Shown piece after piece: positions 9,435-19,589 of a stretch of 64,000 nt of DNA. Both the position numbers and the translations under genes were made by a program. The stretch is from assembly GCA_030427905.1 (NCBI GenBank), contig JAUICL010000001.1, positions 806,001 to 870,000 of the forward strand, given 5' to 3'. The stretch is from Bacteroidia bacterium (GTDB taxonomy: Bacteria; Bacteroidota; Bacteroidia; Flavobacteriales_D; Cryomorphaceae). Every line of letters begins with the position of its first letter. The first letter of the stretch is position 1. The notes beneath the pieces are model-generated. The model ran no database searches. It was given only the letters and a program-made list of their open reading frames with translations, and was not told where the DNA came from.

Positions 9435-10260
9435 CTTCGGCAGTTTCAGTTTCCAAATCCTTTTGCTCTTTCTTCAGTAGGTTCTCCACAACGTACACGT
9501 AACGCAGTTTGCTGAAGTCATTGTTTAAGGCTACACGAATTTTTTGAAAATTCGACCCTTCAATCTCCGACACCTGATCTACTACTCCGATTGGAATACC
9601 CTTCGGGTAAATAGCCGATGCGCCACGAGTTACCACGGTATCGCCTTCTTGCACGTTGGCATATCGCGGTATGTCTTGCACATAAGAGTAGCGGAAATCT
9701 TCACCATCCCACTTGAGCAATCCAAAATTTCCGATCCGCGCTATCTCAGCACTTGCGGTGTACTTCAAGTTGATGATTGGGATGACCGTGCTGAAATGCT
9801 CCGATACATCCTTTACAACTCCCACCAATCCATTGGTGTTGATCACCCCCATTTCTGGTTTGATGCCTTCGCTACGCCCTTTGTTGATGGTGATGTAGTT
9901 GAGCTGCTTAGTGATAGAGCTATTGATAACTTCGGCCGTTTTGTACCAATATTTCCTACGTCGAAGGGTGTCGTTGATCATGACAAAATGATCGTTGACG
10001 TTCACAAAAGTACCTTGAAGACGATTTCGGAGTTCTTCGTTTTCAGCAGCTAGTTCATCATTGACGCGCTGCAGCTCGATGTATTGGGTCACGTTGCTTT
10101 TCCACCTATAAATAGTTCCAACAACGGTGTTGGAAGAGTTTACAAAGCTGGCTTCGTGAAAGGAATTGTTCTGATAAATCAGCGTGAAGCAAAGTACTTG
10201 AAGCCCCAAGAAAAATATGAAGATGTGATATTTTACGAGGAATTGGATGAAATTCCGCAT
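9424..10260 (-). CDS. mreC: rod shape-determining protein MreC
   Basis: This 278-residue protein has a short cytoplasmic start, one membrane helix (about residues 8-28), a coiled coil (about 62-95, ELQRVNDELAAENEELRN) and a beta-rich periplasmic domain containing NKGRSEGIKPEMGVIN and the GLVGVVKDVS motif typical of MreC. It organises the elongation complex in the periplasm by binding PBP2. A short acidic tail follows the folded domain. It lies 15 bases after mreB. Confidence 0.94.
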   Translation of the reverse strand: MRNFIQFLVKYHIFIFFLGLQVLCFTLIYQNNSFHEASFVNSSNTVVGTIYRWKSNVTQYIELQRVNDELAAENEELRNRLQGTFVNVNDHFVMINDTLRRRKYWYKTAEVINSSITKQLNYITINKGRSEGIKPEMGVINTNGLVGVVKDVSEHFSTVIPIINLKYTASAEIARIGNFGLLKWDGEDFRYSYVQDIPRYANVQEGDTVVTRGASAIYPKGIPIGVVDQVSEIEGSNFQKIRVALNNDFSKLRYVYVVENLLKKEQKDLETETAEDAQ

Positions 10261-10275
10261 GGGGCTCTATCGGTT

Positions 10276-11301
10276 TTAGTCGCGCATAAGGAATTGGAAG
10301 CGATCAATATTCTTCAATGCTATCCCCGTACCACGAGCTACTGCTCTTAGTGGATCTTCTGCAATGTGAACCGGAAGTTTAGTCTTCATGGAAATTCTGC
10401 GATCCAATCCGCGAAGCATCGATCCACCACCGGCAAGGTAAATACCCGTGCGGTAAATGTCGGCAGAAAGCTCAGGTGGAGTTTGCTCAAGCGCACTCAA
10501 TATAGCTTCTTCAATCTTGGAGATAGATTTATCTAGTGCATGCGCGATTTCGACATACGAGACGTGGATTTCCTTCGGAATACCCGTCATTAGGTCACGC
10601 CCACGAACGGCAAAGTCTTCTGGTGGATCGCTCAATTCTGGTAGTGCAGCTCCAACTTCGATTTTAATTTGCTCAGCAGTGCGCTCTCCAACCAAAATGT
10701 TGTGCTGGCGGCGCATGTATTCTTCGATATCGCTGGTGAATTCATCTCCTGCTACGCGAATATTCTTATCACAAACAATTCCTCCAAGAGCGATAACGGC
10801 GATTTCACTCGTACCCCCTCCGATATCGATAATCATGTTACCCATCGGCTCTTCCACGTCTATTCCAATACCGATTGCGGCGGCCATCGGCTCGTGGATT
10901 AGGTAAACGTCTTTAGCTCCGGCGTGCTCAGCAGAATCTCTAACAGCCCGCTTTTCTACTTCCGTGATTCCCGAAGGGATACAGATTACCATACGGAGTG
11001 AAGGAGTAAAGAAAGATTTTCCGGGTTTGATCATTTTGATCATACCACGTATCATGGCTTCGGCTGCCTGGAAATCGGCAATTACTCCGTCTTTCAGTGG
11101 CCTAATGGTCTTGATGTTTTCATGGGTCTTTCCGTGCATCTGTTGCGCCATTCGACCTATGGCGATAACCTTATCGGTCATGCGGTCTTTGGCTACGATT
11201 GACGGCTCGTCAACGACTACCTTGTCGTTGTAGATGATTAGCGTATTGGCCGTTCCAAGGTCAATGGCTATTTCTTGAGTAAAAAAGCTAAATAAGCCCA
11301 T
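10276..11301 (-). CDS. mreB: actin-like cell shape protein MreB
   Basis: This 341-residue actin homologue polymerises on the inner face of the membrane and directs lateral wall synthesis. Nucleotide-binding signatures are clear: IDLGTANT near residue 14, IDIGGGTSEIAV near 160 and AGGGSMLRGLD near 290. Length and all phosphate-binding loops agree with the family. The gene lies 18 bases downstream of purH, so both probably share a transcript, a gene order I recall from other Bacteroidota. Confidence 0.97.
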   Translation of the reverse strand: MGLFSFFTQEIAIDLGTANTLIIYNDKVVVDEPSIVAKDRMTDKVIAIGRMAQQMHGKTHENIKTIRPLKDGVIADFQAAEAMIRGMIKMIKPGKSFFTPSLRMVICIPSGITEVEKRAVRDSAEHAGAKDVYLIHEPMAAAIGIGIDVEEPMGNMIIDIGGGTSEIAVIALGGIVCDKNIRVAGDEFTSDIEEYMRRQHNILVGERTAEQIKIEVGAALPELSDPPEDFAVRGRDLMTGIPKEIHVSYVEIAHALDKSISKIEEAILSALEQTPPELSADIYRTGIYLAGGGSMLRGLDRRISMKTKLPVHIAEDPLRAVARGTGIALKNIDRFQFLMRD

Positions 11302-11319
11302 GAATTTCTTACCTCTTAA

Positions 11320-12864
11320 TTAGTGCTTAAAATGTCTTGTTCCAGTAAATACCATCGATACGCCGTTTTCGTTACAATAATCGATAGAAAGTTGGTCTTT
11401 AATTGACCCACCTGGTTGTATCACTGCGGTAATCCCGGCTTCTTTGGCGATCTCCACACAATCGGGGAAAGGGAAGAAGGCATCAGATGCCATTGAAGCG
11501 CCGTTCAAATCAAAACCAAAATGCTTGGCTTTAGCGATGGCCTGCTGCAGTGCATCTACACGTGATGTTTGCCCAGTTCCGCTGGCCAATAGCTGATTTC
11601 CTTTCGCCAAGACTATCGTGTTTGACTTGGTGTGCTTGCAAATGCGCGACGCGAAAAGCAAATCGTTTACTTCGCTATCGCTCGGCTTTTCATTGGTCAC
11701 AAAATCAAAATCTTCGGCCTTGTCCGAAACTTCATCACGGTCTTGCCACAGCACGCCATTCAAGGCAGAGCGAAGCACCACTGAAGGGAAATCAGCAGAC
11801 TTCTGGACTAGAATAATTCTGTTTTTGCGCGAACAAAGAATGTCCAATGCTTTGTCGGAATAGCCCGGTGCAATGACCACTTCACAAAACAGTTTATTGA
11901 TTTCTTCAGCCGTAGCCGTGTCAATTTCCTTGTTTGAAATCAAGACTCCACCAAACGCCGACGTAGGGTCGCCAGCTAGGGCGTCCGTATAGGCATCTTT
12001 TAGTTTTATTCGAGTTGCAAGACCACAGGCATTATTGTGCTTGAGAATGGCAAATGTTGGCTTATCGTCTAGAAATTCGCTCATGAGTTGAACGGCCGCA
12101 TCTACATCCAGCAAGTTGTTATAGGAAAGATCTTTTCCGTTGAGCTGATCGAATATCTCATTCAAGTCACCGTAGAATCTTCCTTTCTGGTGCGGATTTT
12201 CTCCGTAACGTAGTGGAAGGAAAGACGATTCGCTCACTTTGAGCGAAGCCACGTCTCGATCGTCGGTGAAGTATCCGTAGATGGCAGAATCGTAATGCGA
12301 GCTGATATCGAATGCAGCTCCTGCAAACATTTTGCGTTCTTCGATTGTCGTTGCTCCATTGTTAGACTCTAGGATGCGAAGTAGCTCAGGGTAGAGCTCC
12401 ATGCTCGGCACAATCATCACATCTTTGAAGTTCTTAGCCGCAGCGCGAATCAAAGAAATTCCTCCAATGTCAATTTTCTCGATGATGTCGGCTTCAGAAG
12501 CTCCTGAAGCTACCGTTTCTTCGAATGGGTATAGATCTACGATTACCAAATCAATGTTTGGAATCTCGTACTTTGCCATCTCTTCTTTATCCCCATCTAA
12601 ATCTCTTCTTCCGAGAATACCACCGAAAATTTTTGGGTGAAGTGTCTTCACGCGACCGCCCATGATGCTCGGGTATGCAGTCAAATCTTCAACGGGAACA
12701 ACCGGAACATCCAATCCGCGAATGAAGGCTTCTGTACCACCCGTCGAATAAATTGTGACGTTCAACGCGTGTAATTTCTTGATGATCGGTTCCAGATTCT
12801 CTTTGTGGTAAACCGAGATAAGGGCAGATTTAATCTGTGTCAATGGGATAAATTTAGGGGGCAT
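11320..12864 (-). CDS. purH: bifunctional AICAR formyltransferase/IMP cyclohydrolase
   Basis: PurH performs the last two steps of de novo IMP synthesis. The N-terminal MGS-like cyclohydrolase domain is marked by YSTGGTEAF, TLHPKIFGGIL and DLVIVDLYPF. The C-terminal formyltransferase domain carries LKHNNACGLA, with the catalytic Lys-His pair. The frame is open back to 12984, but the family N-terminus aligns with ATG 12864 (MPPKFIPLTQIKSALISVYH), giving 514 residues, the normal length. The extra 40 codons upstream are not purH-like. It heads the purH-mre-rod unit, and its upstream region carries a duplicated 9-mer. Confidence 0.95.
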   Translation of the reverse strand: MPPKFIPLTQIKSALISVYHKENLEPIIKKLHALNVTIYSTGGTEAFIRGLDVPVVPVEDLTAYPSIMGGRVKTLHPKIFGGILGRRDLDGDKEEMAKYEIPNIDLVIVDLYPFEETVASGASEADIIEKIDIGGISLIRAAAKNFKDVMIVPSMELYPELLRILESNNGATTIEERKMFAGAAFDISSHYDSAIYGYFTDDRDVASLKVSESSFLPLRYGENPHQKGRFYGDLNEIFDQLNGKDLSYNNLLDVDAAVQLMSEFLDDKPTFAILKHNNACGLATRIKLKDAYTDALAGDPTSAFGGVLISNKEIDTATAEEINKLFCEVVIAPGYSDKALDILCSRKNRIILVQKSADFPSVVLRSALNGVLWQDRDEVSDKAEDFDFVTNEKPSDSEVNDLLFASRICKHTKSNTIVLAKGNQLLASGTGQTSRVDALQQAIAKAKHFGFDLNGASMASDAFFPFPDCVEIAKEAGITAVIQPGGSIKDQLSIDYCNENGVSMVFTGTRHFKH

Positions 12865-12930
12865 TAAACCACACAATGTTAACAAGAATAATTGTTTCAA
12901 AGCCCTATCAAACATGGGTTTTCGCGGTAA

Positions 12931-12959
12931 TGTTGATAAAAATAGACGAGTGTTGATAA
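12931..12959. promoter_or_regulatory. duplicated 9-mer TGTTGATAA upstream of purH
   Basis: Two exact copies of TGTTGATAA lie at 12931-12939 and 12951-12959, 20 bases apart from start to start. On the minus strand each reads TTATCAACA, one base different from the DnaA box TTATCCACA. They lie between the divergently transcribed purH and the permease gene at 13048, an expected place for an operator. The repeat is seen directly; the role is inference. Confidence 0.45.
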
Positions 12960-13047
12960 CACGTCGATTTAACGAATTACACAAGCGGTAAACCAGCCGC
13001 TTAAATTGATCTTAAATTTGGCTTCGATCTGATTCTGAAATTGGCCA

Positions 13048-14307
13048 ATGAGCAAGCTCAAAATATACAACCGACTACTGAAAGAAGGTAGTGCATTTGC
13101 CGTGCAGGCTCTCGTTGTAAATAAGCTTCGAACCTTGCTTTCTCTACTAGGGGTCACGATCGGAATATTCTTGATTATTTCCGTTTTCACACTTGTAGAT
13201 AGTCTCGAATCGAGTTTGCGCGGTGCCTTTTCGAGTTTGGGTGATGATGCTTTGTTTATTGAGAAAATGCCCTGGGGACCCGAGCCTGGCGATGAAGCTT
13301 ATGCCTGGTGGAAGTACATGCAGCGCCCGAATGTAAACTACGACGAACTCAAAAGTTTGAAAGGGCGTATGACCACGGCCAAATCGGTGAGTTTGTTGGC
13401 TGGAGCGCGCCGGTTGGCAGAGAATGGAAATAGCTCAGCATCAATTACTGTTGTCTCCGTTTCAGAGGGTTACGACGATTTTATTTCAGTCGAAATTGAA
13501 AAAGGCAGAGGGTTTACATCCCAAGATCTCAAGTCAAATAATCGGTATTGTCTTATAGGCCACGATGTGGCAAATCAACTTTTTGGAGCTATGGAACCGG
13601 TAGGGCGTCAGTTGAAAGTGGCTGGATACAAAGCCACAGTAATTGGCGTGATGGAGAAGGAAGGAACGAGCATCTTCGGCGATAGCAACGATGAACGGAT
13701 TCTGATTCCAACTCAATTTGGTCGGTTGATCATGAACATGCGTAACTCCAATGTTCAAATAGCTCTGAAACCTAAGGATGGGATCGAGAAAGAAGTGATG
13801 GAAAGCGAGGCCTTAATGCACATGCGAAACATAAGGCGACTCCGACCAAATGAGAGTAAGAATTTTGCCTTAAATAAGTCTTCCATGCTCAACAAGGGTT
13901 TGGATGAGGTGTTTGGGGTGCTCAAAATGGTCGGTGCCTTTATCGGAGGCTTTTCTATTTTGGTCGGCGGCTTTAGCATTGCCAACATCATGTTTGTCTC
14001 CGTGCGTGAACGCACATCGATCATCGGTATTCAAAAAGCCTTAGGTGCCAAGCGAAGTTTTATACTCTTCCAGTTCCTGTTCGAATCAGTTTTTCTCTGT
14101 TTTATTGGTGGGAGCATTGGCTTGCTCGTGATATGGCTAGGGACTTATCTTGCCAGCCTTGCCACCGGATTTGACCTCACACTAACATTGGAGAATATCC
14201 TAATTGGCGTCGGTTTTTCGGTGTCAATTGGATTAATCGCCGGAATTATTCCAGCCAGTATCGCGGCGAGAATGGAGCCTGTTGAAGCTATTCGATCGAC
14301 GGGGTGA
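13048..14307 (+). CDS. MacB/FtsX-type ABC transporter permease
   Basis: This 419-residue protein has a membrane helix near residues 30-53, a large periplasmic MacB-type domain (about 54-280) and three C-terminal helices with the FtsX-like signature VRERTSIIGIQKALGAKR. The end IIPASIAARMEPVEAIRSTG is the usual tail of MacB/LolC-like permeases. Such proteins pair with a LolD/MacB ATPase, yet none is encoded next to it here. It is expected to drive periplasmic export of a peptide, lipid or lipoprotein by mechanotransmission. A TAAATTTG box at 13013-13020 may be its -7 element, although the -33 box is poor. The next gene overlaps by one base. Confidence 0.88.
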   Translation: MSKLKIYNRLLKEGSAFAVQALVVNKLRTLLSLLGVTIGIFLIISVFTLVDSLESSLRGAFSSLGDDALFIEKMPWGPEPGDEAYAWWKYMQRPNVNYDELKSLKGRMTTAKSVSLLAGARRLAENGNSSASITVVSVSEGYDDFISVEIEKGRGFTSQDLKSNNRYCLIGHDVANQLFGAMEPVGRQLKVAGYKATVIGVMEKEGTSIFGDSNDERILIPTQFGRLIMNMRNSNVQIALKPKDGIEKEVMESEALMHMRNIRRLRPNESKNFALNKSSMLNKGLDEVFGVLKMVGAFIGGFSILVGGFSIANIMFVSVRERTSIIGIQKALGAKRSFILFQFLFESVFLCFIGGSIGLLVIWLGTYLASLATGFDLTLTLENILIGVGFSVSIGLIAGIIPASIAARMEPVEAIRSTG

Positions 14308-14573
14308 TGACTGCACTTTTAGTTTCAATTGCGATTATAGCTGTTTTTCGAGCCGAGGCCAAAGATTACGGAAAGGGTGTTTTTAAATGGGTAGTATTCG
14401 GTTTGCTCTCTTTTTGGGTGTCGTTTGGGCTGCCATTGTTTATTATTGTTGAGTTGGTTCCAAACCCTAATGAAACTATGGGGATTGCTATAATTTCGAT
14501 AGGAGGGTTGATCTTTTTTGGAATCGGCCTGTGGGTGTGCAAAAAAGTATTTGATCAAATAAAATTGAAATAG
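14307..14573 (+). CDS. small three-helix membrane protein
   Basis: This 88-residue protein starts at ATG 14307, sharing one base with the TGA of the permease gene (TGATG), a classic coupling arrangement. Hydrophobic segments lie at about residues 2-14, 25-46 and 55-75, with the end KKVFDQIKLK lying on the inside by charge. No domain is recognised. The tight overlap suggests that it works with, or modulates, the permease, but that is inference from position alone. The 79 bases after it, up to the convergent mfd gene, show no clear terminator. Confidence 0.7.
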   Translation: MTALLVSIAIIAVFRAEAKDYGKGVFKWVVFGLLSFWVSFGLPLFIIVELVPNPNETMGIAIISIGGLIFFGIGLWVCKKVFDQIKLK

Positions 14574-14652
14574 AAAAACTTAAGAGTTACTTCAAATGCA
14601 ACTATTTCAAAATACCCAGAGAAGCGAGTGTCGGTATAACTTCAAACAAGTT

Positions 14653-17600
14653 TTAAGTCTCTAGAATCGGAGAAAGCGCGTTAATCGCGCTGCGCACGTT
14701 GGTCACATCTACCTTGGCCAATCTCAAATTGTCGCCTTTCTCGTACATCTTGTAGCCAATCGGATTTCCTTTTATGAAGTTCAGAACCCTTGTAAATGCT
14801 GAGCTTTGATAGTATGCGCTGTTTTGATTCGAAACGAAGAACCCGATCAGTTTTCCGCCTTTCAGCGTGAGTTTTTCAAACCCAATTTCCTTGGCCATCC
14901 ATCTCAGGCGCATGGTGTCTATCAGGTCTTCCGTCTCGCGCGGAATATCGCCGAAACGATCTTTGAGTTGAAGTCGATACTCTTCCAATTCCGTCTCGCT
15001 GCCAAGTGAGTCAAGGTCGCGATAAACCTGAAGTCGTTCCTTGATGTCGGTGATGTATCCATCTGGAATCAGAATCTCAAAATCGGTTTCCAGCACACAA
15101 TCCTTCACGTATTCGCCGAGTTTTTCGCTCTCTTCGTGATAGAGCTCTTTAAACTCATTTTCCTTGAGTTCCTGTATGGTCTCATCCAGGATTTTCTGAT
15201 AGGTCTCAATCCCCAAATCGTTGATAAACCCACTTTGCTCTCCACCGAGCAAGTTTCCAGCACCACGGATATCCAGATCGCGCATGGCGATATTGAGTCC
15301 GCTTCCGAGGTCGCTAAACTGGGTGATGGCTTGCAATCGCTTTCGCGCTTCAGACGAAACTGCCGAAAGCGGTGGTGCAATCAAATAGCAAAAGGCTTTT
15401 TTATTGCTTCGCCCTACACGACCACGTAGCTGGTGAAGGTCACTCAGGCCGAAGTCTTGTGCTTGGTTGATGATAATCGTATTGGCATTTGGAATGTCAA
15501 TCCCCGATTCAATGATGGTGGTGGCCAGAAGCACGTCGTAAACCCCTTCAATAAAGTCGGTCATGACATTCTCGAGCTCTTTTCCGTCCATTTGTCCATG
15601 GCCGATCACCACTTTCACATCTGGGCACAGCCGCTGGATCATCCCAGCCACTTCCTTGATGTTTTGGATTTTGTTGTGAACGAAAAACACCTGTCCACCC
15701 CGGCTTACTTCGTATTGAATGGCATCTCTGATCACTTCTTCATTGAAGCTGAAAAGCTCGGTTTGGACTGGAAATCTATTGGGTGGTGGGGTGCTGATGA
15801 TGCTCAAATCTCGAGCGCCCATCATCGAAAATTGCAGGGTTCGCGGAATTGGGGTGGCTGTAAGCGTAAGGGTATCAATATTGGCTTTGAGCGTTTTTAA
15901 CTTGTCTTTTACGCCAACGCCAAACTTCTGCTCTTCATCGATGATCATCAAGCCGAGATCGTGAAATTTCACCTGTTTCCCAACGAGTTTGTGCGTCCCG
16001 ATAATGATGTCAATTTCGCCGTTAGCCAAGGCTTTGAGTGTCTCGGTTTGCTTTTTGCCTGAGACGAAGCGGTTGAGGAAACCAACTTTTGCCGGAAACT
16101 CTTCCAGACGCTTTGAAAAGTTCTTGTAGTGCTGAAGGGATAGGACGGTAGTCGGCACGAGCACAGCCACTTGCTTATTGTCGCAAACAGCCTTGAAGGC
16201 AGCGCGAATCGCAATTTCCGTCTTTCCGAAACCAACATCACCGCAAACCAACCTGTCCATCGGCGACTCAGACTCCATGTCTTCTTTTACGGCCTGAATG
16301 GATGTCTCCTGATCGGGGGTGTCTTCGTAAATAAACGAAGCTTCGAGCTCCGTCTGTAGGTAGTTGTCCTTCGAATAGGCGAATCCCTTTTTGGCCTTTC
16401 GTTCGGCGTAGAGCTTGATCAAATCGTAGGCGAGCTCCTTGACTCGTTTCTTGGTCTTCGCCTTGGCTTTTTGCCAGGCCCCACTACCGAGTTTGTTTAC
16501 CGATGGAACCGATCCATCCTTGCCGCTGTATTTGCTGATGCGGTGCAAGGAGTGGATGCTCACGTAGAGAATGTCGTTGTCGCGATACACCAAGCGGATC
16601 GCTTCTTGCTCCTTTCCGTTTACGTCGATCTTTTCGAGACCCGAAAACTTCCCGACCCCGTGGTCGATGTGGGTTACATAATCGCCCGGCACCAGGCTAC
16701 TGAGTTCTTTCAGCGTAAGGGCTTCCTTGTTTTTCTTGAAGCCTTCTTTGAGGTAAAACCGGTGGTGACGCTCAAATATCTGGTGATCGGTGTAGCAGCA
16801 GATTTGCAGTTGGTGATCGATAAACCCTTCTGTCAGCTCTTCGATAACGGGCTCAAACTTCACCTTGGCGTTGAGATCGTGGAAAATGCGTTCCAGTCGC
16901 TCAATTTGCTTTTCATTTCCAGAGAAAATGAAATTGGCATAACCCTTATCGGCGTTTTTTGATAAATCGCCGATAAGCATGTCAAAGTTCTTGTGGAAAA
17001 TGGGCTGTGGGCCTTGGTGGAACTCCACTTTCAGCGCTTCATCTCCTTCGCTTTGGCCGGAAAAGTTTACTGATCTGAGTTCCGAAAACTCAGACAGAAA
17101 GGTGTCACCTTGGGTAAACCCATCCTCAGGAGCAATGTGCTTCAAAGGCGAATTGATCTTGGCGTATTGCTTCTCGGCCTGTTCGAACTTTTGATCGAGC
17201 CTATCGCTTACATACCCTTCGTCTCTCAGCCAGACGACTACATCTTGCCCAAGGAATTTCAAAAAGGTTTCCTGCTTCTCAAGGAGAGACTTCTGCTGGA
17301 CATTCGGAATGATGGTGAAAGCTGGTACATCTCCCGTCGAGAGCTGATTGGATGGGTTGAATTTTCTCAGCGATTCAACTTCATCCCCAAAGAATTCGAT
17401 TCGGTAAGGATGATCATCTCCGAATGAAAAAACGTCAACGATACCCCCACGAATGGAAAACTGTCCCGGTTCATAAACAAAGTCAACGCGCTCGAATTCG
17501 TACTCTGTCAGCAATTCATTGAGAAAGGAAATGCTAAATGACTCGCCCATTTTTACTTTAAAGCTATTCGATTCGAGCTGAGCTTTGGTAACGACGGTCT

Positions 17601-17994
17601 CGCTCAGCGCGTCGGGGTAAGTAACGATGGCTAGCGGATTCGTTCCACGTTCGGCCACCGTTTTTAGTACTTCTGCACGGAGTACAATATTGGAGTTGTC
17701 GGTATTCTCTACCTGATAGGGTACACGGTAAGATGCCGGGTAAAAAAGCGTTTGGTAAGTATTGTTCTCAAACCGCTGCAGATCATTGTAAAAATAGGCG
17801 GCTTCTTCTTTGTCTTCGAAGATAAAGATGTGGTCGCGGTCGTCTTTTTTGACAACGGCTTGAGCCACCAGAGCTAGACCAGATCCCGAAGTGCCACGCA
17901 GGCCTACTTTGTTGCCTTTTTGCGAAAGGCTATTGGAGATGACATTTGTTTTATTGTCACGCTCGTAAAATTCGGCAATCTCGGCAATGGTCAT
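14653..17994 (-). CDS. mfd: transcription-repair coupling factor
   Basis: Mfd is the DNA translocase that removes stalled RNA polymerase and recruits UvrA. The 1113 residues show the UvrB-like N-terminal module, the RNA-polymerase-interacting domain around residue 430 ([20 protein letters not shown]), the RecG-like helicase core with Walker [10 protein letters not shown] near 586 and DEEQ box near 686, the RGRVGRS motif VI near 858 and the C-terminal TRCF domain. All core motifs are intact. Its ATG overlaps the fbp stop by 4 bases, so the two genes are co-translated. Confidence 0.96.
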   Translation of the reverse strand: MTIAEIAEFYERDNKTNVISNSLSQKGNKVGLRGTSGSGLALVAQAVVKKDDRDHIFIFEDKEEAAYFYNDLQRFENNTYQTLFYPASYRVPYQVENTDNSNIVLRAEVLKTVAERGTNPLAIVTYPDALSETVVTKAQLESNSFKVKMGESFSISFLNELLTEYEFERVDFVYEPGQFSIRGGIVDVFSFGDDHPYRIEFFGDEVESLRKFNPSNQLSTGDVPAFTIIPNVQQKSLLEKQETFLKFLGQDVVVWLRDEGYVSDRLDQKFEQAEKQYAKINSPLKHIAPEDGFTQGDTFLSEFSELRSVNFSGQSEGDEALKVEFHQGPQPIFHKNFDMLIGDLSKNADKGYANFIFSGNEKQIERLERIFHDLNAKVKFEPVIEELTEGFIDHQLQICCYTDHQIFERHHRFYLKEGFKKNKEALTLKELSSLVPGDYVTHIDHGVGKFSGLEKIDVNGKEQEAIRLVYRDNDILYVSIHSLHRISKYSGKDGSVPSVNKLGSGAWQKAKAKTKKRVKELAYDLIKLYAERKAKKGFAYSKDNYLQTELEASFIYEDTPDQETSIQAVKEDMESESPMDRLVCGDVGFGKTEIAIRAAFKAVCDNKQVAVLVPTTVLSLQHYKNFSKRLEEFPAKVGFLNRFVSGKKQTETLKALANGEIDIIIGTHKLVGKQVKFHDLGLMIIDEEQKFGVGVKDKLKTLKANIDTLTLTATPIPRTLQFSMMGARDLSIISTPPPNRFPVQTELFSFNEEVIRDAIQYEVSRGGQVFFVHNKIQNIKEVAGMIQRLCPDVKVVIGHGQMDGKELENVMTDFIEGVYDVLLATTIIESGIDIPNANTIIINQAQDFGLSDLHQLRGRVGRSNKKAFCYLIAPPLSAVSSEARKRLQAITQFSDLGSGLNIAMRDLDIRGAGNLLGGEQSGFINDLGIETYQKILDETIQELKENEFKELYHEESEKLGEYVKDCVLETDFEILIPDGYITDIKERLQVYRDLDSLGSETELEEYRLQLKDRFGDIPRETEDLIDTMRLRWMAKEIGFEKLTLKGGKLIGFFVSNQNSAYYQSSAFTRVLNFIKGNPIGYKMYEKGDNLRLAKVDVTNVRSAINALSPILET

Positions 17995-19025
17995 GATTTT
18001 GCTGCAACGGGGTCCGCTTCCGCTAGGAACGCCTCCGCTTTTTCTACCATTTCTTTTGACCCAATAAATAGGGGAGTTCGCTGGTGAAGATCTTCGGGTT
18101 GAATTTCGAGAATTCGCTGTTTCCCATTCGTAGCTTTACCACCTGCTTGTTCGGCGATAAAGGCTAGCGGTATGTTTTCGTACATCAGGCGCAGCTTACC
18201 ATTTGGGTTCGTACCGGTAGATGGGTACATGTAGATCCCACCTTTGATCATATTTCGGTGGAAATCGGCTACCAAACTACCGATATAGCGGCTGGTGTAC
18301 GGTCTATCTGTCTCGGCGTCTTCTTCCTGGCAGTACTTGATGTAGCGCTTCACACCTTCGGGAAACTGCTTGTAATTTCCTTCGTTGATGCTGTAGATAC
18401 GCCCCGTTTTTGGGATGCGCATATTGGGGTGGGATAGGCAGAAAACCCCTATCGACGTGTCGAGTGTAAATCCATTTACGCCATTACCCGTACTGAACAC
18501 GAGCATGGTCGATGAACCGTAGATGATGTAGCCTGCAGCAACCAAATCCAAGCCTGGTTGAAGAAAGTCTTTTAACTCTGCTTTAGTCCCGGGTTTGGTT
18601 TTTCTTCGGTAAATGGAGAAAATCGTTCCGATGGAGACATTCACATCGATGTTTGACGATCCATCAAGAGGATCCATCAGCACCACATATTTTCCCCAGA
18701 TTGCTTCACCCTGATCAAAAGCGATAAAGTCTTCATTTTCTTCCGAGCCAATTCCACAAACTTCTTGCTGGGCTTTCAAGGCGTTTATCATCTGGTTGTT
18801 TGCGTAAACATCCAGTTTTTGCTGGGCTTCCCCTTGAACGTTTTCGTTTCCAGCGGCACCCAAAATATCGTCTACAAGTCCCGCTTTGTTTACTTCACGG
18901 TTTACGACTTTGGCAGCGAGTCTGATGGCACTTAATAATCTTGAAAGTTCTCCCTTGGCAAATGGGAAATCGGCTTGGCGCTCAACGATAAACTCGCTCA
19001 GCGTGGTTACTTTGGTCATAGTCAT
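17991..19025 (-). CDS. fbp: class 1 fructose-1,6-bisphosphatase
   Basis: This 344-residue enzyme dephosphorylates fructose-1,6-bisphosphate in gluconeogenesis. The metal-binding signature [20 protein letters not shown] is intact near residue 122, with an upstream GSEENEDF acidic site and the C-terminal [17 protein letters not shown] substrate loop. Two in-frame ATGs lie at 19025 and 19019; either fits. A CAAATATC box at 19040-19047 (minus GATATTTG) may be the -7 element. The stop overlaps the start of mfd. Confidence 0.95.
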   Translation of the reverse strand: MTMTKVTTLSEFIVERQADFPFAKGELSRLLSAIRLAAKVVNREVNKAGLVDDILGAAGNENVQGEAQQKLDVYANNQMINALKAQQEVCGIGSEENEDFIAFDQGEAIWGKYVVLMDPLDGSSNIDVNVSIGTIFSIYRRKTKPGTKAELKDFLQPGLDLVAAGYIIYGSSTMLVFSTGNGVNGFTLDTSIGVFCLSHPNMRIPKTGRIYSINEGNYKQFPEGVKRYIKYCQEEDAETDRPYTSRYIGSLVADFHRNMIKGGIYMYPSTGTNPNGKLRLMYENIPLAFIAEQAGGKATNGKQRILEIQPEDLHQRTPLFIGSKEMVEKAEAFLAEADPVAAKS

Positions 19026-19110
19026 CTTCAGTAGTAGCGCAAATATCGTTAATTTCTCTTTTTACCTCCACCCAGCCGCCCTTCGTTTGATTATTTATTT
19101 CTTTTGTGGT

Positions 19111-19584
19111 GTGAAGAATTCCATCCATATCCGCCCAGGGCAAGTCTCAGATTTGCAAGATGTACACGATTTGATCAGGGAGCTGGCCCGCTATGAGCGC
19201 GCGGAGAAGGAAGTAGAGATCACGCAAGATCAGTTGGCCGAAGATGCCTTCGGAGAAAATCCGATTGTAGAAATCTGGGTGGCCGAAATGGAGCGTGAAG
19301 TGGTGGGCGCTGCACTCATTTACGAAAAGTACAGCACGTGGAAAGGCCGATCCGTTCATCTCGAAGACCTGATTGTAGCTGAAGAGCACCGCGGTCAAGG
19401 GATTGGGAAAATGTTGTTTGAGAAAATTATTGGCCTGGCCAAAGAGCGCAACTATGCTCGAATGGAATGGCAGGTACTGGATTGGAACAAACCGGCCATC
19501 GAGTTTTATCAAAGTTATGGAGCTGAATTCTTAAACGAGTGGCTCGACTGTAGATTGAGCAAGAACGAATTAGATAAATTTTAA
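19111..19584 (+). CDS. GNAT-family N-acetyltransferase
   Basis: The real start is GTG 19111 (VKNSIHIRPGQVSDL). The frame is open to 18886, but that part is antisense to fbp and reads as noise. The 157 residues form one GNAT fold: beta-1 with the IRPG opening, an acidic helix (LIRELARYERAEKEVEI), and the acetyl-CoA loop EEHRGQGIGKMLFEKI near residue 90. The pattern resembles diamine or small-molecule acetyltransferases of the SAT type, such as WQVLDWNKPAIEFYQSYGA. The substrate is unknown. Aspartokinase starts 5 bases after the stop, implying one transcript, though I see no link between the functions. Confidence 0.85.
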   Translation: MKNSIHIRPGQVSDLQDVHDLIRELARYERAEKEVEITQDQLAEDAFGENPIVEIWVAEMEREVVGAALIYEKYSTWKGRSVHLEDLIVAEEHRGQGIGKMLFEKIIGLAKERNYARMEWQVLDWNKPAIEFYQSYGAEFLNEWLDCRLSKNELDKF

Positions 19585-19589
19585 GAGCC

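Noticed and set aside
12865-12984. Longer purH start at 12984
   Set aside because: The extra 40 codons do not match the family, which begins at the ATG at 12864.
18886-19110. N-terminal extension of the acetyltransferase frame
   Set aside because: It lies antisense to fbp; the GNAT fold starts at GTG 19111.
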